From Bacteroidales bacterium (GTDB taxonomy: Bacteria > Bacteroidota > Bacteroidia > Bacteroidales > F082), in assembly GCA_028277395.1 (NCBI GenBank), contig JANQGJ010000098.1, forward strand, positions 1 to 64,000: a DNA stretch of 64,000 nt. The letters run 5' to 3'. Of the stretch, positions 27,324 through 37,452 are shown piece by piece. The notes under the pieces are model-generated. The model saw only the letters and a program-made list of their open reading frames with translations, had not been told where the DNA came from and searched no databases. The stretch's first letter is position 1. Every line of letters starts with the position of its first letter. The position numbers were made by a program, and so were the translations under genes.

Positions 27324-28448
27324 CTAATTTGTTTGTGCCTGAAAAACCAGAATCGGGATATTTGTTCTAAACAGAAATTTCTTTGCAGCACTAGGCATTG
27401 TTAACTTTTGCAACAGGTTTCTCTTTCGTGTGGATACAACCAACAAATCAATATTTCTTGATTCTACAAACTTTCCCATAGCTTGCTGAAGTTCTTTTCC
27501 TTCCAGTAAACCACATTCAATATTAAGTTCGCCAAGTGTATCAAATAAGTATCTTTTTAATTTCAGCATTTTTAACTCATCAGCTTTATCTGCAATTTGC
27601 TGTGCAACATGAACACAATAAATTCTTGATTTAGATGGTCTTGTTAATGGTATAAGTCTGTTTAGTACAGAGAAGTCTGAAGTATCGAAGTCAGTTGCAA
27701 AGCATATCCTCATAGGAATTTCAGCATATTCAGCATTGTATTCTGACGGAACAGCTATCACTGGATATGTTGATCTGGCTATTAACTGGGAGGTAAAACT
27801 GCCAAAAGATCTAATACCACTAAGTTCGTTTCCGCGAGTGCCAACTATAATAATTCCAGGTTTATATTCATCAGCTTTCAGAAGAATTGTATCAACAGAG
27901 TTTCCTTTTGATAAATCGTAAGATATACCTACACCTTTTATTTTCCTTTCATTAATTATAGCCTTATATTTAGCAACCAGTTGTTTTAACTGACTGGCCG
28001 AGTCTTCTTCTATTTCCTCTATAATCTTATCGGTATCTGGCTGATAAGCAAACGACTCGAAATAAGAATGAGGATTACCAACAGGATCAAGATATGCATT
28101 AAAAAGTACAATGCTTGCTTTTAGGTTAGATGCAAGAACCAGGGCATAATCTATTGCATTTACAGAATGATCGGTAAAATCAACAGGAACAAGAATCCTG
28201 CGGATACTTCTCATACGAACTACTGCAGGCTCTTTTTGCTTACCATAAGCACTCTTAAAAGAATTATATATCTCCATTGCTTTCCTGGCATCGGTTTCAT
28301 TAATTTTAACCTTTACCCCTCCTGCCGATTGTTTAATTCGATTGATATTTGTCATAAAACAATCAATACCTTTTTCTTCAAGCATAGCACATAATAGTTG
28401 TGCTCTCATATAAGTAAGTGTTGCCAGAGTTAGTATTTGTTCAGACAT
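27324..28448 (-). CDS. DUF2007-UspA-UspA fusion protein
   Basis: The 374-residue protein starts with a DUF2007-like domain (about 5-65, TLATLTYMRAQLLCAMLEEKG) and continues with two universal stress protein domains. The first Usp domain has the ATP-binding pattern G-x2-G-x9-G-S in GTRGNELSGIRSFGS. The second (from about residue 240) keeps the strand and helix order but lacks that motif, so it is probably a non-binding partner. ATG 28448 is chosen. The longer frame to 28502 would add a spurious hydrophobic leader. It ends 8 bp from the convergent yraN. Confidence 0.85.
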   Translation of the reverse strand: MSEQILTLATLTYMRAQLLCAMLEEKGIDCFMTNINRIKQSAGGVKVKINETDARKAMEIYNSFKSAYGKQKEPAVVRMRSIRRILVPVDFTDHSVNAIDYALVLASNLKASIVLFNAYLDPVGNPHSYFESFAYQPDTDKIIEEIEEDSASQLKQLVAKYKAIINERKIKGVGISYDLSKGNSVDTILLKADEYKPGIIIVGTRGNELSGIRSFGSFTSQLIARSTYPVIAVPSEYNAEYAEIPMRICFATDFDTSDFSVLNRLIPLTRPSKSRIYCVHVAQQIADKADELKMLKLKRYLFDTLGELNIECGLLEGKELQQAMGKFVESRNIDLLVVSTRKRNLLQKLTMPSAAKKFLFRTNIPILVFQAQTN

Positions 28449-28670
28449 AAGCTCATCTATTATAATTACCGTAAATATACAAATTACTAAACCAAAAAGC
28501 AAGACCTGAATCTGTATAATAACCTTAGTTCAGTAATTGCTTTACTCACAGTGTCAGACAATTCTGCTCTGTCTGATCTAAAATACCATATAGATTATAT
28601 GGATTCTTCACAATAGATCTAAAAAGAAATGGATTGAAATGTTTTCAATATGAATGATGAAAATACAGGT

Positions 28671-29036
28671 TTAATTTATTACTATGCTTTTCTTCGATGA
28701 ACTGGAACAGGTTCCATGTTCATCATTAAGAGTAAAGGAAGCCACAACTTCATAGTTCCCTTTATCTGCATATTCATGATCAATTACAGTATCAGCGTTA
28801 AACGATATTCCATCACCAAAATTCCAGTTAATAAAAGGCTCCAAAGTAACACCCTCGCTCCCGTCATAAACGAATTTAAAATGCATTAAATTGGGATTTA
28901 TTGAATCCAAATCTGCATGTATTGTAACAAATTGTACTTCAAATAAGCAATCAACACCTGCTTCAATTGCTTCTTTGCATGAATTTGTTGTCATGAAAAA
29001 GATTGATAACAAAATTGCAATAGCTAAATTTTTCAT
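28671..29036 (-). CDS. Small PKD-domain lipoprotein
   Basis: This 121-residue protein has a lipoprotein signal with lipobox ending NSC at residue 20. The mature part is a single PKD-type immunoglobulin-like fold, shown by NWNFGDG, the HEYADKGNYEVVASFT strand pair and the closing VIN. PKD domains mediate protein or glycan contacts at the cell surface. It appears monocistronic, and the partner is not known. Confidence 0.8.
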   Translation of the reverse strand: MKNLAIAILLSIFFMTTNSCKEAIEAGVDCLFEVQFVTIHADLDSINPNLMHFKFVYDGSEGVTLEPFINWNFGDGISFNADTVIDHEYADKGNYEVVASFTLNDEHGTCSSSSKKSIVIN

Positions 29037-29135
29037 TTCAGTATAATTAATTAGTTTGATATTAATGCCTTAATTGCATCAAATATAATGATTTATCAGA
29101 AGGATTAATAACTAATTTGTACAATTAGCCTGATA

Positions 29136-30281
29136 CTAACTATTTTTTGGCATTTTGGCACTTTTTTCCACTTTGGGCAAAAACATTTCCAGTATCAGTT
29201 GAATATAAATATCTGGTTTTTCATTAAGTACGATATCTTCGTTGAGCTCATGTTGCCATGCATCAAATATATAAACACTTTTGCTGAAATGTTCATTTAG
29301 GTAAGGTATCAAAGTACCTCCAAAAGAGTCTCTGATCATAAGCAATTTTGGTAAACTGTCGTTATCAGTAACAAAAACCTTCTCGTATTCATTTACGTAA
29401 CCAAAATATTGAGGTACCGGATAATCACTCTCTTCGCCAATTCTACTTGAAATTTCAAATTTAGGTTTACATATTATTTTATATTCACTTATCCTCTCAT
29501 AGATACCCATCATGTTTGTTAATGCCATTCCATTAACTTCCACAGAATCCACTTTATACTTCGAAATGTCATTCGGTTTTAATTCAGGAAAGTCCTTCGA
29601 CAGGACATCCATTATTGACTTATAACCAAAATAGCTACCATATTCATTCCAGTGGTTATCTGTTTTATGAAATAACCTAACCTTGTCTTTAGCATTGATA
29701 ATATCATCACGAAGATCAATTAGTGTTAGTCCGCTAACTGTATCCAGTAAATCAACAATCTGGTCAGTAAGTGTTTCCTGATTATATTTTCGTTTTGCTA
29801 TAGGAAGATACTCGGGATATACGGTAGTTTTGGTTGGTACAATTGCAACATAGTATTCACACCCAATGCTGTCAAGTACTTTTTCCCTGTATTTGAAAAT
29901 ATCATAATATCTTTTAAGGGTACTGTCATTAACCATACTATTGCCATAATAGTTATCCATCTGGTGTCCTGTTATATACATCCAGCCATTATGGCCAATG
30001 AATGCCTTTCCTTCCTTTGGTGGTTTGTTGAGCAGTTCAAACTTAATTTTGCTGTTAAGCCAAAGAAACTGATTCCTCAGGTCAAAGTGATCTGAATAAT
30101 AATCATCATATTTCTTCGGAAATATATCAAGCCTATTAACATCAAATTCAGGTTTTGATTTTAATGCCCTGTTTTCATGGTTTTCCTTTTCAGGAATAAA
30201 ATTAAATACAGAATTTGCTGCAGGGATAACCAGCATCAGTACAAAAGTCAGGGTAACAATTATTTGTTTGGTTACTTTCAT
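29136..30281 (-). CDS. AlgX/AlgJ-like SGNH O-acetylation protein (DHHW family)
   Basis: This 381-residue membrane-anchored protein (N-terminal helix about 8-25) belongs to the AlgX/AlgJ/DHHW group that works with an MBOAT protein to O-acetylate an extracellular polymer. Visible family marks are the GHNGWMYI segment near residue 96, the Asp-His pair in KTDNHWNEYGSY near residue 207, and the nucleophilic Ser in MIRDSFGG near residue 318. It starts 2 bp after the MBOAT gene, so the two form an operon. The acetylated polymer is unknown because no polysaccharide synthesis cluster is visible here. Confidence 0.87.
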   Translation of the reverse strand: MKVTKQIIVTLTFVLMLVIPAANSVFNFIPEKENHENRALKSKPEFDVNRLDIFPKKYDDYYSDHFDLRNQFLWLNSKIKFELLNKPPKEGKAFIGHNGWMYITGHQMDNYYGNSMVNDSTLKRYYDIFKYREKVLDSIGCEYYVAIVPTKTTVYPEYLPIAKRKYNQETLTDQIVDLLDTVSGLTLIDLRDDIINAKDKVRLFHKTDNHWNEYGSYFGYKSIMDVLSKDFPELKPNDISKYKVDSVEVNGMALTNMMGIYERISEYKIICKPKFEISSRIGEESDYPVPQYFGYVNEYEKVFVTDNDSLPKLLMIRDSFGGTLIPYLNEHFSKSVYIFDAWQHELNEDIVLNEKPDIYIQLILEMFLPKVEKSAKMPKNS

Positions 30282-30283
30282 GA

Positions 30284-31735
30284 TTAAAACCTAAAATAAA
30301 TGAACGGATTATATGAATTTGCTACCAGGTAGTTTGTAGCTAGTATCATTACTGCAACTACAAATGATAACACAAAAACCGGCCATACAATTCCTGCAAG
30401 TAATTTAAACCTTTTGTATTTAGCTGATATCTCTTTTATATAATCGAATAATACAACCCATAAACGTGTTGAACTAATTATTGCTATAACCAAAACAATG
30501 TAAACTTCCCTGTTTAAAAAAATATGAAGTATATCAATATTAACATATACATCGGTGTAGGTAAACATTGATTTAAAATAATTCCATGCATGTGTGAAAT
30601 CATCAGCCCTGAAAAGAACCCAAGCCATCATCACAATAAACAGGGTGTAAATGTGTTGTATTGGCTTCCATAACTTGTTGAGTAGCTTATCGAACCCCAG
30701 TTTTTCAATTACCATGAACAACCCATGTAACAAACCCCATGCTACAAAACTCCAGCTAGCACCATGCCATATTCCTGTTACAAAAAAAACTATAAACAGA
30801 TTTATGTATGTTCTTTTATTGCTTTTCCTGTTTCCTCCCAGAGGAATATACAGGTAATCCCTAAACCAGTTGGAAAGTGAAATATGCCATCGCCTCCAGA
30901 ATTCACGTATTGATCTCGCAATATATGGAAAGTTAAAATTTTCAAGAAACTGAAAACCAAACATTCTCCCTAATCCAATTGCCATGTCAGAGTACCCTGA
31001 AAAATCAAAATAAATCTGAAATGAATATGCTATAATTCCAGCCCATGCAACAAAAGTGCTTAATTCTCCGGGAGCAGTATTAAATGCTGTATCAGCAAGC
31101 AATGCAAACTGATTGGCAATCAGAACTTTTTTTGCCAAACCTAATACAAATCTTTCAACACCAGATGAAAAACTTGAGAGATTATTTTTGCGTGCTACCA
31201 GTTGCCCTGCAATATCATTATACCTTACAATCGGCCCGGCAATTAACTGTGGAAATAATGATATATATAATGCCAGGTCGACAAACTTTTTTTGAACAGG
31301 AGTGCGGCCTTTATAAACATCAATTAAATACGATAGAGCCTGAAATGTGTAGAATGATATCCCAATGGGAAGTAAAATTCCGGGATCAGGTATTGATAAT
31401 TTTAATGATGTACTCTGAAACAACAGGTTAAGGTTTTCAACTACGAAATTACCATACTTGAATACACCCAGGAACCCCAGATTTATTATAATTCCAACTG
31501 TCAAAAATATTCGGGACCTATTGTTATTCCGATAAGCATCAATTAACCTCCCGGTGAAATAATTAATTAAAATGGATATAATAAGAATTAATGTGTAACT
31601 AACTCCCCCCCATGCATAAAATACGATACTGGCCAATAACAGGATTAAATTTTTAAACTCCCTGCGGATCAAAAAATTCACCAACAGTACAATCGGCAGG
31701 AAAAAATATAAAAAGGTTAATGAGCTAAATACCAT
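30284..31735 (-). CDS. MBOAT-family O-acyltransferase (AlgI-like)
   Basis: This 483-residue polytopic membrane protein with about ten helices is of the MBOAT type. AlgI/DltB relatives pass acetyl groups across the inner membrane. Landmark motifs are WRRWHISLSNWFRDYLYIPLGG (first conserved His) and TGIWHGASWSFVAWG with the invariant catalytic His near residue 320. The downstream SGNH gene begins 2 bp past its stop. Confidence 0.93.
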   Translation of the reverse strand: MVFSSLTFLYFFLPIVLLVNFLIRREFKNLILLLASIVFYAWGGVSYTLILIISILINYFTGRLIDAYRNNNRSRIFLTVGIIINLGFLGVFKYGNFVVENLNLLFQSTSLKLSIPDPGILLPIGISFYTFQALSYLIDVYKGRTPVQKKFVDLALYISLFPQLIAGPIVRYNDIAGQLVARKNNLSSFSSGVERFVLGLAKKVLIANQFALLADTAFNTAPGELSTFVAWAGIIAYSFQIYFDFSGYSDMAIGLGRMFGFQFLENFNFPYIARSIREFWRRWHISLSNWFRDYLYIPLGGNRKSNKRTYINLFIVFFVTGIWHGASWSFVAWGLLHGLFMVIEKLGFDKLLNKLWKPIQHIYTLFIVMMAWVLFRADDFTHAWNYFKSMFTYTDVYVNIDILHIFLNREVYIVLVIAIISSTRLWVVLFDYIKEISAKYKRFKLLAGIVWPVFVLSFVVAVMILATNYLVANSYNPFIYFRF

Positions 31736-31758
31736 ACTAAACTAAAAAAATAAGGGTG

Positions 31759-31766
31759 CAAAGGTA
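31759..31766 (-). promoter_or_regulatory. Candidate -7 promoter box for the MBOAT operon
   Basis: On the minus strand this reads TACCTTTG, a fit to TAnnTTTG, 23 bp before the MBOAT ATG. The same octamer stands before udk (47912-47919). No clear -33 box is seen. Confidence 0.4.
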
Positions 31767-31881
31767 GAAAACAATACTCTATTTTGAATTTGAATTTTAT
31801 TAAAAAGTTATGTTGAATAAAATCCTTAATATTAAGGTAATATCTCTGTTATGTTCAATAATATTTTGTTATTACCAAATG

Positions 31882-34800
31882 TTAACCAAATTTCCCCTTT
31901 AGTTCAGTTAATAGTGATTTAGCTTCATCTCTGTTTTCATTGCTTATTGCAATAACAATCGGTTGTATGTCAATTTCACTAACACCAACTGCAAATAAGG
32001 TGTCTAATAGATCAAAAACCCTTGGATCTCTGGAGTTCAAACAATCAATCAAATCATCAATAATTCCTCTTACTGACTGAATATTATCATTTACATTATT
32101 ATCATATCCTGTAAAATGTAACCTTACCAGTTTACTGATGCTCATTACTGCACCCTCCAGCTCTGTCATTTTTTTATTAAAGTCTGATAATTTATTTCTT
32201 AGTATTTGTTGTTCAATTTCTCCTGCCAGTTCAGATACCCTGTCTGCACCAATATTTGCACTTTCTCCCTTCAGTGTATGTATTTTAATATGTGCCTGAT
32301 TTGTTTCACCAATATCAACCAGTTTTCTAATTTCTTCGCAGGTTTTTTCATTTGATGTAACAAACTTTACTGTCATTTTTTTATATAACTCTATATCATT
32401 CCCAAAACGGGTTATAGCACTTACTGTATCCAGATCATACTTACCTAAATCCGGAAACAAAGGATCGGTATTTTTCTCTATTTCAATATTCCCGATTACT
32501 GCTTCGGGAGCAATCCAGTGTAGTAGTCTTTCATATAACAACTCCGGATTTATAGGTTTCGTAATAATATCATTTATTCCAATATTTTCACATCTTTCTT
32601 TTATACTTTCCATTGCATCAGCAGTAACAGCAATGATTGGTACTTCTATTCCTTTCTCCCGAATCTGAATAGTCGCATTAAAACCATCGAGAACAGGCAT
32701 ATGCAGATCCATTAATATTAAATCATACTTTTGCCTGATTGCTTTTTGTAAAGCTACAGCTCCATCGGCAGCAAAATCTACAACTATTGCAAGTTTTGCT
32801 ACAAGTTCTGTTACAACCTGACGGTTTAAATCATTGTCTTCTGCCAGAAGTATTTTTTTACCTGACAATACTTTTCTGATTTTTTCGGTTTGGTAGTCGT
32901 TTTCGCTTTTGTTCTTTGCAACTACGTCCTGCATTCCAAATATTGAAAGTATTTTCTCAATCAGAATCGTTGAAATAACAGGTTTGGTAATATAACCGTC
33001 AACTCCCGAAATATTATTTTCAAAGCTTTTCTTACTTGTGTCAGAGTCAGTTATCAGTATTGTTTTCAAATCCGGGTAAGATGGATTAGCTTTAATTGTA
33101 ACAATTGTATCAAGTCCGCTCATTCCGGATAACTGTATTGATATCAATAATAAATCAACAGGTCTATCTGCAATGATCTCCATAACTTCTTCCCCCGATT
33201 GAGCTGTAGTTACCTTTAAGGAATACGATTTAAGTATAGTTTCTATTGACTTTAATGTTGAAAGGTTACTATCACAAATCAGTATATCACAATCTTTAAG
33301 TTCTTCAGGAATAATATTGTCAATTACTGCCTGCTTTTCCTGAACACCTACTTTTACATTAAAGAAAAATTTAGTTCCTTTACCTACTTCGCTTTCAAGC
33401 CATATCTGACCTTCCATCATTTCAATGAACAATTTGCTAATGGATAAACCTAAACCTGTTCCTCCATATTTCCTTGTAATCGAACTATCAGCCTGTTTAA
33501 ATTCATCAAACAGAGTTTGAAACTGATCTTCATGAATGCCAATCCCGGTATCTGCTACCGAAACCTGGAGGTATATCTCATTTTTACTAACTTCTTCTTC
33601 AACAACTATACTAACAATAACCTCACCCTCAGGAGTAAATTTAATTGCATTATTACATAAATTGGTTATTACCTGACCAATCCTGAGAGGGTCTCCAATA
33701 AGCATTCTTGGAACATCATGGTCAATATTAATAATAAACTCAAGATTCTTCTCTCTTGCAGGTTGTGCATTTAATATTATTACTGAATTGAGTACTATAT
33801 CCAGATCGAAATTCACTTTCTCCAGATTCATTTTGCCAGCCTCAATTTTAGAAAAATCCAGAATTTCATTGATCAGGCTCAATAATGTTATCGCTGACCT
33901 GTCGATCTTGAGCAGATAGTCCTCAAGTTTTGGGTCTAATGTATGACTTATTGCAAGGTGAGTTAAACCCATTATTGCATTTAACGGAGTGCGGATTTCA
34001 TGCGATATGGTAGCAATAAACTGACTTTTGGCCAGCGTAGCCTGTTCGGCAAGTAACAGAGCTTTATCAAGCTCTCTTGTACGAACGGCAACCATATGTT
34101 CCAGTATGGATTTTTGTTTTTTTACAATATTAACCCGCCATTTTACAAATCCCCAAACAGCAATTCCAAAAACAATCACATACAAAATAATCGACCACCA
34201 TGTTAAATACCAGGGACTTCGTATCTCAAAAGAAAATTCAAATTCATCACTCCATTTTCCAGATTTTCCTTTTGCCCTGATCACAAATGTGAATTCACCT
34301 GATGGAATATTTCGATAATCAGCAATATTCTCAGTTGTTGGAAGGCTCCATTCATGATCAAAACCAACAAGTTTATATTGATATTGTATTTGGTTTGGCG
34401 AACTCCAGTCAATTGCTGAGAATTGAAACGTTATATGATTTAAATTAAAGGGCAGGCTGAGTTCCTCCGGGTTATTCATAAAAGGAGATACATCAGTGAA
34501 TCGTACTCTACCACCATTCGCATTCTCAAACTTCATTTTATTAAAGTCATATGTCTTGTTGTTTATAAGTAATCCATTTACCTGAACAACCGGCACTTTA
34601 CTGGTTGAATTAAAGTTTGTTAAATCCAGCATTGTCAGCGCATTATCAGTACCCCACCATAAACAATTCATTTGATCGTAAAGTACTGAGTTTTGGGAAA
34701 AATCAAGTCCTATCAATCCATCAAGCTTACCATAATTGAGAATCACAACACTGTCATTATTGAAATGATAATTACTGACATGTAAATTGTCATGATATTT

Positions 34801-37056
34801 AAGACGGCTTAATCCACGGACTGTTCCTATCCATAGAGAATTATTATTATCACTGACCAGCGAATACACTTCGTTATTACACAGGCCATTGTCGGTGTTA
34901 AAAGACCTGAAGGAATTTCCGTTGTAAGCTGTAACTCCACCTCCGTCGGTACCAAACCATATTATACCGTTTTCATCCTGAACAATTGACCATACTGTAT
35001 TGTTACCCAATCCCTGATCAACATCGAATGTAGTCAATGTATCGTTAAATAACCGTGAAACTCCTCCGTCCATAGTCCCAAACCATAATGCGCTGTCGTT
35101 ATCTTCATAAATACAAACTACTGCATTACTTCCAAGACCGTTTTTTCTTGTGATCGTACTAAAGGAAACTCCATCGTATTTTGTTGCACCTCCCTCGGTT
35201 CCAAACCATAAATTCCCTTCCTTATCCTCGATTACAGACCTTACAACGTTATTATTTAAACCTGATTCATGGGTATATTGCTGAATTACTACCTTACCTG
35301 ATTCAAACGCTTTTCTATGGAGCTTTGACACTCCGGCTTCGTAACTGCTAAACCAATAATCGCCATTACTATCCTGTGTGATAGAAACCACAACGTTATC
35401 TAATAGTCCTAAATCTTTATTAATGTGTATATATCTGCCAAGATGACCAGGATATTCAGGTTTATCAAAGATCAATACCCCGTTATTATAAGGTGAGAGA
35501 AGAATTTTTCCTTCTTTGTCCTGAAATATTGATGTAATATTATTATCAATAAGGCCTTTTTGTTTTACGAAATGCTTATAACTATTCAGGTTAATTTTAG
35601 TAATACCGGCTCCATCAGTCCCAACCCATAGGTTACCGTCACTTTCTTCAAAAATTGTTCTGATATAATTATCACTTAAACCTTCTTCAGTAGTAAAATA
35701 TGTAAAAGCAGTCCCGTCAAAACTGGTAATACCATTGCCATGGGTTCCAAACCACATATTATTATTAACATCTTCGGCAACAGCCAATATAATATTACCT
35801 CCAAGTCCCTGACTAACAGAATAGTTGGTAAATGAATTGCCATCAAAAAACGACACACCGCCTCCAAATGTCCCAAACCACATATTACCATTATGATCCT
35901 GCGAAATTGACAATACACGATTTGCTGCAAGTCCGTCATTCTTATTGAAAGATGTAAAACTCGTACCATCAAACTTTGTTACTCCTCCACCAAAAGTCCC
36001 CATCCATATATTCCCATTTCTGTCTTCATAAATTGAATAAACAAAATCATTTGCTAATCCATTTTCAGAATTAAAGGTTGCGAAAGATTTACCATCAAAA
36101 ACACTAACTCCATTGGGTGATGCAAACCAAATATTACCTTTTTTGTCTTCAATTACTGACATTATCCTATTACTAACAAGGCCCTGATTTTTAGTATAGT
36201 GAGTTACAGTTATCCCATCAAAACAATATGCTCCTCCTCCATTACTTCCCGTCCATATATTTCCTTTACTATCAATTAATAAAGCCAATCCAACTTCTTT
36301 TGTTGAACTTTTGTATCCGGTGTACTGATTAAAAAACTGTCCATTATATGAAATCAGACCACTTGTATGGGTCTGAAACCACATTACATCATTTTTATCC
36401 TTTGCTATTTTTCGTATAAAATTGCCGGGTAGTTCCTGATCTGCCTCCAGAATACTAATTCCCATCAGGGCATTTTCTTTGAATTTAAACGGTAGGGCTT
36501 TAATTCTTTTGGGATTCTCGGCAACAATACTTACAGGAGGATAAACAGTATCGCCATTATTAATATCAAATAAACCTTTATTAACAGCAATGTCCTTATA
36601 ATGGTTCAGACTATCTGTTACAATATGAATTGTCTGTAATACTTTTACGGCAGATACTTTGCCGGTATCCAATAATACTATTTTTTGATTATTATTTTCA
36701 TTATAATTGATAATGACCGGTTCTTTGCTTCTTACTGGTAAATCTCCTGTGAGTTTCTCGATTACAGATTGACGAAGCATAGAAACACCAGGAATTACAC
36801 GATTTAATCCCAGATATTCAGATTTTTCAGGCAAATTGAATACGCTTTCTTCCGGTAACCCAACATCACCAATACCAGGTGTTTTTAGAAGTAATGAATC
36901 CTTATAGATTACGTTGATAATTGGTTCATTTTCTGTAATCTGTTCTGAATTAATTTGAATATTGTTTGTATCATTTACTTTCGATTCCTCACTACACCCA
37001 GTAGTCAATATTAGTAATGTTAGTAAAAAAGAGATAACAATTTTAGGTGAATTCAT
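31882..37056 (-). CDS. Hybrid two-component sensor kinase with lipobox, double propeller, REC-REC-HPT
   Basis: This 1724-residue sensor starts with a lipoprotein signal (lipobox ending TGC, C21). About fourteen reg_prop blades (roughly residues 220-800, each with an NIWFGT-like core) suggest two seven-bladed propellers, followed by a Y_Y_Y domain (about 858-948) and one membrane helix (about 950-970). The cytoplasmic part has HisKA with ISHEIRTP near residue 1018, HATPase_c (CNNAIKFT, GTGLGLSI), a first receiver whose phospho-Asp position reads LLISIQLSG (Ser), a second normal receiver (LILMDLHMP), and an HPT domain with HTLKGESANIG near 1597. There is no AraC-type DNA-binding domain, so a separate regulator must receive the phosphate. 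ATG 37056 is chosen because the lipoprotein signal starts there. Confidence 0.92.
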   Translation of the reverse strand: MNSPKIVISFLLTLLILTTGCSEESKVNDTNNIQINSEQITENEPIINVIYKDSLLLKTPGIGDVGLPEESVFNLPEKSEYLGLNRVIPGVSMLRQSVIEKLTGDLPVRSKEPVIINYNENNNQKIVLLDTGKVSAVKVLQTIHIVTDSLNHYKDIAVNKGLFDINNGDTVYPPVSIVAENPKRIKALPFKFKENALMGISILEADQELPGNFIRKIAKDKNDVMWFQTHTSGLISYNGQFFNQYTGYKSSTKEVGLALLIDSKGNIWTGSNGGGAYCFDGITVTHYTKNQGLVSNRIMSVIEDKKGNIWFASPNGVSVFDGKSFATFNSENGLANDFVYSIYEDRNGNIWMGTFGGGVTKFDGTSFTSFNKNDGLAANRVLSISQDHNGNMWFGTFGGGVSFFDGNSFTNYSVSQGLGGNIILAVAEDVNNNMWFGTHGNGITSFDGTAFTYFTTEEGLSDNYIRTIFEESDGNLWVGTDGAGITKINLNSYKHFVKQKGLIDNNITSIFQDKEGKILLSPYNNGVLIFDKPEYPGHLGRYIHINKDLGLLDNVVVSITQDSNGDYWFSSYEAGVSKLHRKAFESGKVVIQQYTHESGLNNNVVRSVIEDKEGNLWFGTEGGATKYDGVSFSTITRKNGLGSNAVVCIYEDNDSALWFGTMDGGVSRLFNDTLTTFDVDQGLGNNTVWSIVQDENGIIWFGTDGGGVTAYNGNSFRSFNTDNGLCNNEVYSLVSDNNNSLWIGTVRGLSRLKYHDNLHVSNYHFNNDSVVILNYGKLDGLIGLDFSQNSVLYDQMNCLWWGTDNALTMLDLTNFNSTSKVPVVQVNGLLINNKTYDFNKMKFENANGGRVRFTDVSPFMNNPEELSLPFNLNHITFQFSAIDWSSPNQIQYQYKLVGFDHEWSLPTTENIADYRNIPSGEFTFVIRAKGKSGKWSDEFEFSFEIRSPWYLTWWSIILYVIVFGIAVWGFVKWRVNIVKKQKSILEHMVAVRTRELDKALLLAEQATLAKSQFIATISHEIRTPLNAIMGLTHLAISHTLDPKLEDYLLKIDRSAITLLSLINEILDFSKIEAGKMNLEKVNFDLDIVLNSVIILNAQPAREKNLEFIINIDHDVPRMLIGDPLRIGQVITNLCNNAIKFTPEGEVIVSIVVEEEVSKNEIYLQVSVADTGIGIHEDQFQTLFDEFKQADSSITRKYGGTGLGLSISKLFIEMMEGQIWLESEVGKGTKFFFNVKVGVQEKQAVIDNIIPEELKDCDILICDSNLSTLKSIETILKSYSLKVTTAQSGEEVMEIIADRPVDLLLISIQLSGMSGLDTIVTIKANPSYPDLKTILITDSDTSKKSFENNISGVDGYITKPVISTILIEKILSIFGMQDVVAKNKSENDYQTEKIRKVLSGKKILLAEDNDLNRQVVTELVAKLAIVVDFAADGAVALQKAIRQKYDLILMDLHMPVLDGFNATIQIREKGIEVPIIAVTADAMESIKERCENIGINDIITKPINPELLYERLLHWIAPEAVIGNIEIEKNTDPLFPDLGKYDLDTVSAITRFGNDIELYKKMTVKFVTSNEKTCEEIRKLVDIGETNQAHIKIHTLKGESANIGADRVSELAGEIEQQILRNKLSDFNKKMTELEGAVMSISKLVRLHFTGYDNNVNDNIQSVRGIIDDLIDCLNSRDPRVFDLLDTLFAVGVSEIDIQPIVIAISNENRDEAKSLLTELKGKFG

Positions 37057-37128
37057 TGTTGTTTGTTTTATAGAAAAGGGTACTAACACATAATTATAAT
37101 GTAAAGATACATAATTGTTTTTGAACAT

Positions 37129-37452
37129 ACATTCATCTGATATTTGTTGATAATATGTGTCACTTCAAAATTCAATTGTTTTAGAGACCTGAATTATAAG
37201 TAACAGTTCCAGCAATGATTGCCAGTCATTTACATAAAAAAGTGTTACAATTTTAAAATTCCTGTAAATATGCCTGCAACTGCAATATGTAACAGTTTTG
37301 TGACGTCACATTTTAAAATGTAACGGTTTTGTGACATTAATAAGTTGACTTGTTAATAATAGTTGCTGACTTTTGTATATACCATTGTTTTAAAGTTGTA
37401 ACAATAATAAACACCGAACCTGAATGTTGAAACTTTTTTCGTAATCCAAAAT
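37129..37452. other. Divergent regulatory region between sensor and TMTC-like gene
   Basis: This gap between two divergent genes holds no reading frame. It does hold a dense set of short repeats and palindromes at 37287-37340, annotated separately. The rest is AT-rich, with a further related word (gtgttacaattttaaaatt) near 37237. Confidence 0.6.
37287..37340. promoter_or_regulatory. Cluster of direct repeats and palindromes, candidate operators
   Basis: Two direct copies of ATGTAACnGTTTTGTGAC lie 31 bp apart (37287-37304 and 37318-37335), differing at one position. Between them are a perfect 12-bp palindrome TGTGACGTCACA (37299-37310) and a perfect 14-bp palindrome ACATTTTAAAATGT (37308-37321). 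A 31-bp spacing puts the copies on the same DNA face, as expected for cooperative binding. The protein that binds is unknown. Confidence 0.55.

Noticed and set aside
33990-34330. Plus-strand reading frames inside the large hybrid kinase
   Set aside because: They lie antisense in a gene with clear domain homology and have no features of their own.
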